Notes under the pieces: generated by a model
What the model was told of the DNA's origin: nothing
The model's input: only the letters and a program-made list of their open reading frames with translations
Database searches by the model: none
In this document: positions 59,830 to 64,000 of the stretch, piece by piece
Numbering within the stretch: the stretch's first letter is position 1
How the letters are laid out: each line of letters opens with the position of its first letter
Program-made: the position numbers and the translations under genes
Assembly: GCA_031415695.1 (NCBI GenBank)
Contig: JANOSH010000016.1
Location: 104,161 to 168,160 of the forward strand
Reading direction: 5' to 3'
Length of the DNA stretch: 64,000 bases
Source: JANOSH01 sp031415695
GTDB lineage: Bacteria; Actinomycetota; Acidimicrobiia; Acidimicrobiales; Ilumatobacteraceae

Positions 59830-60156
59830 CTAGTCGGCATTTCGCTCGGCGTTTCGGATGGCAGCGGTCTTGCTCGCGACGATGCGGCGAAGCGTCGACA
59901 GCACCTCGGTGTTCCATTCGGCTGGTGCGATGGCTTCGATGCGATCAGCTACAGCACGGGCATCGGCCTCAGGGTCAACGGATTCTGCAAGAGCTAACGC
60001 TCGGCACGCTTCGCCGACACCGGCAGCTACCTCGCGTCGGGCCTGGCGGGCGGCGATGACCTGTCTGGGGTCATCGGCGTTGGCCTCGACTGCTTGGAGT
60101 CGTCGATGCAAGCTACGGAACGTGACGGCAAGGTCAGATGGTGCTGGTTGATCCAC
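59830..60156 (-). CDS. Small helical protein of unknown function
   Basis: A 108-residue Ala/Arg/Glu-rich, wholly helical protein. GTG 60156 is chosen because TAGCGT sits exactly seven bases upstream; a longer version starting at ATG 60186 would run into the pgsA promoter. It converges with the membrane protein gene, and the two stop codons share a 14-bp perfect palindrome (59825-59838). No function can be given. Confidence 0.6.
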   Translation of the reverse strand: MDQPAPSDLAVTFRSLHRRLQAVEANADDPRQVIAARQARREVAAGVGEACRALALAESVDPEADARAVADRIEAIAPAEWNTEVLSTLRRIVASKTAAIRNAERNAD

Positions 60157-60163
60157 GACGACA

Positions 60164-60169
60164 ACGCTA
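60164..60169 (-). promoter_or_regulatory. -10 element, leaderless promoter of the small helical protein gene
   Basis: TAGCGT on the minus strand, seven bases before GTG 60156. Confidence 0.45.
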
Positions 60170-60204
60170 CTGCCCGTGAAAGCCATTCGGCCCCGTGATC
60201 TGGG

Positions 60205-60210
60205 TAGGCT
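60205..60210 (+). promoter_or_regulatory. -10 element, leaderless promoter of pgsA
   Basis: TAGGCT, six bases, then GTG 60217. Confidence 0.55.
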
Positions 60211-60216
60211 GAAGGG

Positions 60217-60912
60217 GTGTTCGACGGATATCTCAGAAAGCCGGTCGACCGTGCCGTGGTGCCCGTAGGCAACCTGTTACGAAAAACCGGCCTGTCGCCC
60301 GACCATCTCACCATCACGGGTATCGTCGTCGCGGTAGCTGCCGCAGTCGTTATCGGCAGTGGGCACCTGGTGTGGGGCCTCGTTCTTGTTGTGCTGGCTG
60401 CCCTACCCGATCTGCTCGATGGAGCGCTGGCCAAGGCGTCCAACTCGGCGAGCCAGCGTGGCGCGTTTTTTGATTCGGTCATCGACCGGGTAACCGATGC
60501 ACTTCTGTTCGGCGGCGTTGCCTGGTACCTAACGGCTGGAGACACGCCGCTTCTCGGCATGATTCCGTTTGCGATTACTGCAGTTTCGTCGGTCATTTCC
60601 TATACGCGGGCCAAGGCCGAAAGCTTGGGACTCGATGCGAAAGGCGGGCTCATGGAGCGCGCCGAGCGCATCATCTTCTTGTGTGTGGGTCTCTTGTTCT
60701 CGTCGATCTTGGTTCCCATCTTGTGGATCACCTTGGTGCTCACGGTCATTACAGGTGTGCAACGCTTCGTCAAGGTGTGGAAGCAAGCCGGTGTTACGCC
60801 GGTTGTGGAGGCAAGGCGTCAGGTTCGGCGAGTTCGTGTGCAGTCGCGTCGAGTGACCCGTGAAAACCTCCGAGCCGAATGGACCGCGCGTCATCGACGT
60901 ACCCGTTCGTGA
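60217..60912 (+). CDS. pgsA: CDP-alcohol phosphatidyltransferase (PgsA1-like)
   Basis: A 231-residue membrane enzyme with about six helices. The CDP-alcohol motif reads DLLDGALAK, then SQRGAFFDSVIDRVTD; all four Asp and the glycines are kept, but the usual Arg of DGxxAR is Lys. In mycobacteria the gene at this place (between HIT and patA) makes phosphatidylinositol phosphate, so a PI-phosphate synthase is favoured over phosphatidylglycerophosphate synthase by context. The GTG start is predicted leaderless. Confidence 0.88.
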   Translation: MFDGYLRKPVDRAVVPVGNLLRKTGLSPDHLTITGIVVAVAAAVVIGSGHLVWGLVLVVLAALPDLLDGALAKASNSASQRGAFFDSVIDRVTDALLFGGVAWYLTAGDTPLLGMIPFAITAVSSVISYTRAKAESLGLDAKGGLMERAERIIFLCVGLLFSSILVPILWITLVLTVITGVQRFVKVWKQAGVTPVVEARRQVRRVRVQSRRVTRENLRAEWTARHRRTRS

Positions 60913-61817
60913 CGCCCGACAGTTGGCGTGACGACGCCACCGTCATTGCGTACAAGGCGGCGTCGGTTGTGGCAAACCTTACGCCGGGTCCACTGGCCGA
61001 CTTCGCAGCTGCCAGTTTAGGGTGGACATTCTCGCAGTTGATGGTGAGTAAGCGATCAATGGTGCAGCGGCATATGCGCCGGGCACTGGGGCCTGATGTG
61101 TCCGATCTGGCGGTTCGCAGTGCCGCACATCATGCCTTTGAAAGCTACGCCCGCTATTGGGTCGAAAGTTTCCGGCTGCCCCAACTCAGCGCTGAACGAG
61201 TCCGCAGCGGCCTCGATGTCACAGGTTGGGAACACATTCAGGCAGGTCTCGATGCCGGCAACGGCGTGATTGTGCTCCTTGCCCATCTCGGCGGCTGGGA
61301 GTGGGCTGGGCGCTGGGTAGCTGATCGCGGCATCCCTATTACGGTGGTTGTCGAACCGGTGCAGCCTCCCGAAATGTTCGAATGGTTCCGGTCTCTGCGC
61401 ACCGAATTGGGTATGAATGTCGTGCCCTTGGGGCCAACAGTCGGCACCGAGGTACTGGCGGCGCTCAAGGCCAACCACATCGTGTGTCTGCTCGCCGACA
61501 GAGACCTCGAGGGCAACGGCCTCGAGGTGGAATTCTTCGGCGAACGTACCCGGTTGCCAGCTGGCCCGGCCACCTTGGCGGTGCGCACGGGGGCACCGAT
61601 TGTGCCCGTCGGTGTGTACTTCAAGAGGGGCACTGATGCTCACGACGGCATCATCCGCCCTGCGATTGACTGCACCCGCCAAGGCAAACTGCGTGAAGAC
61701 ATCGGCCGCATCACGCAACTCGTAGCCAACGAGTTGGAGGTCACCATCCGCCATGCCCCGGAGCAATGGCATTTGTTTCAACCGAACTGGCCATCAGATC
61801 CCGGCTACAAGGTGTAG
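60909..61817 (+). CDS. patA: Phosphatidylinositol mannoside acyltransferase-like (PatA/LpxL fold)
   Basis: A 302-residue lysophospholipid acyltransferase-superfamily protein with the H-x4-E motif in LAHLGGWEWAGRW, LLADRDLEGNGLEVEFFGE and TRLPAGPATLAVRTGAPIVP. Placement right after pgsA matches mycobacterial PatA, which acylates PI-mannosides at the inner membrane face. GTG 60909 overlaps the pgsA stop (GTGA); ATG 60879, inside pgsA, is the alternative. The mannosyltransferase pimA that normally follows is missing. Confidence 0.85.
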   Translation: MTPDSWRDDATVIAYKAASVVANLTPGPLADFAAASLGWTFSQLMVSKRSMVQRHMRRALGPDVSDLAVRSAAHHAFESYARYWVESFRLPQLSAERVRSGLDVTGWEHIQAGLDAGNGVIVLLAHLGGWEWAGRWVADRGIPITVVVEPVQPPEMFEWFRSLRTELGMNVVPLGPTVGTEVLAALKANHIVCLLADRDLEGNGLEVEFFGERTRLPAGPATLAVRTGAPIVPVGVYFKRGTDAHDGIIRPAIDCTRQGKLREDIGRITQLVANELEVTIRHAPEQWHLFQPNWPSDPGYKV

Positions 61818-61833
61818 TGCGCTGATTGTCAGG

Positions 61834-62553
61834 TCAGGGCTTAAGGCCGCCATCGGAGTAGAGCAGTTGTCCGTTGATCCACTGTCCTTCGGGTGACAGT
61901 AAGAAGCGAATGAGGTTGGCGCAGTCAGTAGGTAGACCAATGCGCGGCTGCACGTTTCGAGCAACTACGGCGGCCTCGATCTCGGGCGTCATCCAACCGG
62001 TGTCCGTGGCGCCAGGATTGATGACATTGGCAGTGATGCCGAGGTGGGCAAGTTCGACGGCAGCCGCAAGAACGATGCGGTCGAGGGCTCCCTTGCTGGC
62101 GCCATAAGGCAGGTTGAAGGGCGTGTGATCGCTGGTAATGGCAACAATTCGGCCTGACCCGGCGGTCGTTGCGGTGGCGGGAAACTGTTGGGCGAGGGCC
62201 CTAATGAGTAGCCACGTAGCACGGGCGTTAACGTTGAAGTGTCGGTCGAAACTTTCGACCGAAGTAGTCAGGATCGACGAATCAACTGATTCGCAATGGC
62301 AGCACACCAATGCGGTTACGACGCCATGGTTGCGGTTGACCGCCTCGAAGAGTTGCGACGGGGCGCCGGGATCGCCAAGGTCGGCTTCGATCGACGAGAT
62401 GGCCGATGTGTCGGCTCCCCACGGCATTCGTTCGTCGTAGCCGCGCCAGCCCACGGTGACGACGTTCCATCCGTCGGCGTTGAGAGATACGGCAACAGCT
62501 GCACCGATGCCCACCGCCCGGCCCACCCCGGTGACAATCACAGTCCCTTGCAT
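61834..62553 (-). CDS. Short-chain dehydrogenase/reductase
   Basis: A 239-residue SDR: MQGTVIVTGVGRAVGIGAAV (an extended glycine loop), IVAITSDHT with the catalytic Ser, YGASKGALD with Tyr/Lys and NVINPGATDTGWM. It lies opposite to patA where pimA would be expected. ATG 62553 follows TAGAGT by 7 bases, which sets the start; a longer frame to 62616 lacks any signal. Confidence 0.88.
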   Translation of the reverse strand: MQGTVIVTGVGRAVGIGAAVAVSLNADGWNVVTVGWRGYDERMPWGADTSAISSIEADLGDPGAPSQLFEAVNRNHGVVTALVCCHCESVDSSILTTSVESFDRHFNVNARATWLLIRALAQQFPATATTAGSGRIVAITSDHTPFNLPYGASKGALDRIVLAAAVELAHLGITANVINPGATDTGWMTPEIEAAVVARNVQPRIGLPTDCANLIRFLLSPEGQWINGQLLYSDGGLKP

Positions 62554-62560
62554 CCGGCCG

Positions 62561-62566
62561 ACTCTA
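62561..62566 (-). promoter_or_regulatory. -10 element, leaderless promoter of the SDR gene
   Basis: TAGAGT on the minus strand, seven bases before ATG 62553. Confidence 0.55.
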
Positions 62567-62668
62567 TCGAGCCCATCCAGCGCCAATGCCCTCGCGGACG
62601 ACGCAACATTCGGCAAAGGTGATGGCCTTCAGCGGGTTGTTCGTGGCGATGGTGATGCATATGGTTGT

Positions 62669-63190
62669 TTACTCCTCGCACGCAACGCCGTCGCTGTTTC
62701 TGTCGAGCGCAGCGCGGTACCCAGGCTGGTCGCGTTGGAGCGGGGCTTTACCCGCTGCCCGAACAGCATCGCCGTTGGCGTAGTAGATCCCGGTGGGTGG
62801 TGGTGTCGGCGGCGATGTGGCTGACGTCACTGCCTTCGCAACTGTTGAACTGATGGTTGTTCACAGCAGCGGTGCGACTGTCGTGCTAGTCGACAGGGAG
62901 GGACGAGCGGTCATTGCACTCGGGGTCGTAGCAGCTGCCACGGTCGTCGGCGGCGCAGCAATCGTGGTTGCCGGCTTGATCGTGGTCGGTGCCGGCACGA
63001 CTGCGGAGCTCGCTGGCACCGTCGTCGGCTCCTTCGGTTTGGACTTGTCTGCCGTCGTTGAGAGTGCACTGGTCACCAGAGTCGTTGGTGGCCCATCAGG
63101 TGGCTTCTCGACCTCCTTGGGGACAACGGATCCGATGCCCACCAGTGCAATGAACGCGGTTCCGCCAATTCTCGCTTTCCGAAAGCGCAC
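62669..63190 (-). pseudogene. Excalibur-domain secreted protein cut by an in-frame TGA
   Basis: From GTG 63190 a 109-residue frame gives a signal/anchor segment (GGTAFIALVGIGSV) and a Thr/Pro/Ala-rich linker, then stops at TGA 62863-62861. The same frame continues for 63 more residues to TAA 62669, still Thr/Pro-rich and then a clear Excalibur calcium-binding domain (IYYANGDAVRAAGKAPLQRD, then YRAALDRNSDGVACEE). So one gene is split by a single nonsense codon. The first conserved Cys of Excalibur (YYANC) is Gly here while the second (VACE) remains. Pseudogene, readthrough or sequence error are all possible. Confidence 0.75.
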
Positions 63191-63347
63191 ACCGCGCCTG
63201 CGACATGGTTGGCTGATTGGTGTCCAATATTTTTCAAGCTAGAAGTACCCGACGTCAACCTTGGCAACCTGAAAGATAGTCATCTACGTACCAGCGGCTA
63301 AGATTACCTGCATATTCGGCAAACGGTTTCCGCTGGCGACCCGGCGA

Positions 63348-64000
63348 TTACCCGAGGAGTGGGTAGTGGTGTCCGGGTGGGTGGCTGACGAGGGTGTTGT
63401 TGGTTGGGGTGGTCACGGTGAGTACACCGTCGGGGGTCATGGTCGCGTCCCAGCCGCGCATGTGAAGTAAATGATGATGCCGGCTACATAGAAGGGCGAG
63501 GTTGGTGATGTCGGTTGGTCCGTTGTTGGCTCGGTGTTTGATGTGGTGAACTTCTGTCCAGATTCCTGGCCGGTCGCATCCGCGGAATCGGCAGTGCCGG
63601 TCACGCACCAACACCCGTTTGTACAAGCTGGGCGGGATGAAATCTTTCCCGCTGCCGTAATGCAACGGTTCGTTACGATGCCAAGCAGTATCGGCGCGAT
63701 ATTCGCGTCGCACATCATCGTTTGAATCGTTGTCTGATCGAACACAGTCCCTGCCGGGGTTTGACCCACATCCTGGTTCAGGTCGTTCAACGTCATAATG
63801 ACGATCATTTCGGCAGCACGCCTGCCCGGTGGTGGTGAACCCTTGAATGATCATGCGGCACATCTCAACCAACGCGTCAGCCATTTTTTGGCTGTGCACC
63901 CGAACAGGTTCACCAGGAAGATCCTGGGTAAGTAGCGACCGTAACGCCGCCTGGACCACATTCCCGGGTTCAGCCGACAAGTGAATGTCACCACGCCAGG
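63348..64000 (-). pseudogene. DUF222/HNH (13E12-type) protein with two frameshifts, 5' end outside the window
   Basis: The C-terminal HNH domain is intact (VLVRDRHCRFRGCDRPGIWT then EVHHIKHRANN and LCSRHHHLLH). The stretch upstream is in two frames: residues before about 63830 and after about 63685 share one frame, while the middle segment (GRRAAEMIVIMTLNDL through MMCDANIAPILLG), typical of these proteins, is only readable in another frame. One extra base near 63811-63830 and one missing base near 63672-63690 would explain it. The reading frame is open to the window edge (GDIHLSAEPGN). These proteins belong to a multicopy, mobile-looking actinobacterial family. Confidence 0.72.

Noticed and set aside
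59825..59838. Perfect 14-bp palindrome between convergent genes as a terminator.
   Set aside because: It has no spacer for a proper hairpin loop beyond four bases and no T-run on either side; it arises largely from two similar Asp-stop ends.
62861..62863. TGA as a selenocysteine codon.
   Set aside because: The position is in a low-complexity Thr/Pro linker, not a redox site; no SECIS-like structure was evident and no selenium genes are in the window.
62793..63242. A 149-residue plus-strand frame rich in Val and Ala.
   Set aside because: It is antisense to the Thr/Pro-rich linker of the Excalibur gene; its composition is what the complement of Thr/Ala codons gives, and the minus-strand frame carries a recognisable domain.
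1..64000. tRNA, rRNA, transposase, integrase or phage genes.
   Set aside because: None was recognised on either strand; the only mobile-looking item is the broken DUF222/HNH gene at the right edge.

Overview
The window is a chromosomal stretch from a high-GC bacterium, almost certainly an actinomycete-lineage organism. Supporting evidence: a mycothiol ligase (mshC), an F420-dependent NADP reductase, a bacterial proteasome activator (Bpa/PafE type), SepF and DivIVA with no FtsA beside FtsZ, an InhA-like enoyl-ACP reductase, menaquinone genes, a translational ileS T-box, and the actinobacterial gene order divIVA-ileS-dksA-like-lspA-rluD. A deep branch such as Acidimicrobiia would fit, but that is inference from overall flavour and not a sequence search.

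Layout. 1-2.2 kb (minus): a MoxR ATPase, a DUF58 protein and the first codons of a third gene. 2.3-5.0 kb (plus): an acyl-CoA dehydrogenase, a small protein, an HNH nuclease and a lipoate-ligase-like protein. 5.0-5.3 kb: non-coding, with a 19-bp tandem repeat, an inverted repeat and the mraZ promoter/operator. 5.3-22.1 kb: the division and cell-wall (dcw) cluster mraZ-rsmH-ftsL-ftsI-murE-mraY-murD-ftsW-murG-murC-murB-ftsQ-ftsZ-plpbp-sepF-divIVA, mostly joined by ATGA/GTGA overlaps; murF is absent. 22.1-27.5 kb: T-box, ileS, a DksA-like gene, lspA, rluD. 27.5-34.8 kb: an Rrf2 regulator, a phosphodiesterase, the proteasome activator, dnaE, an unknown gene and a nitroreductase. 34.8-36.1 kb: a poorly coding stretch holding a conserved-looking pair of small genes. 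36.1-46.8 kb: two SDRs and the menaquinone genes menE, menA, menH, menD, menF and menG, interspersed with a PRC-barrel protein, a DsbA-like protein and a DUF169 protein. 46.8-53.3 kb: lytic transglycosylase, MaoC, acyl-CoA synthetase, DEAD-box helicase, fabI. 53.3-62.6 kb: F420 reductase, mshC, a small protein/nucleotidyltransferase pair, plsC-like, then thrS-HIT-(membrane protein)-pgsA-patA as in the mycobacterial phosphatidylinositol-mannoside locus, and an SDR. 62.7-64 kb: two broken genes, an Excalibur-domain gene cut by an in-frame TGA and a DUF222/HNH gene with two compensating frameshifts.

Regulation. The strongest window-wide pattern is a TANNNT hexamer ending exactly 6-7 bases before the start codon of first-in-operon genes (at least 15 cases). 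This predicts leaderless mRNAs as the normal mode here. Exceptions carry real leaders: mraZ (10-bp-spaced GTGG boxes over a TTGACG-N17-TACGGT promoter), rsmH (a 23-bp helix burying its ribosome site), ileS (T-box) and the DEAD-box helicase (a hairpin next to its ribosome site). No rRNA, tRNA, CRISPR array, transposase or phage genes were seen.
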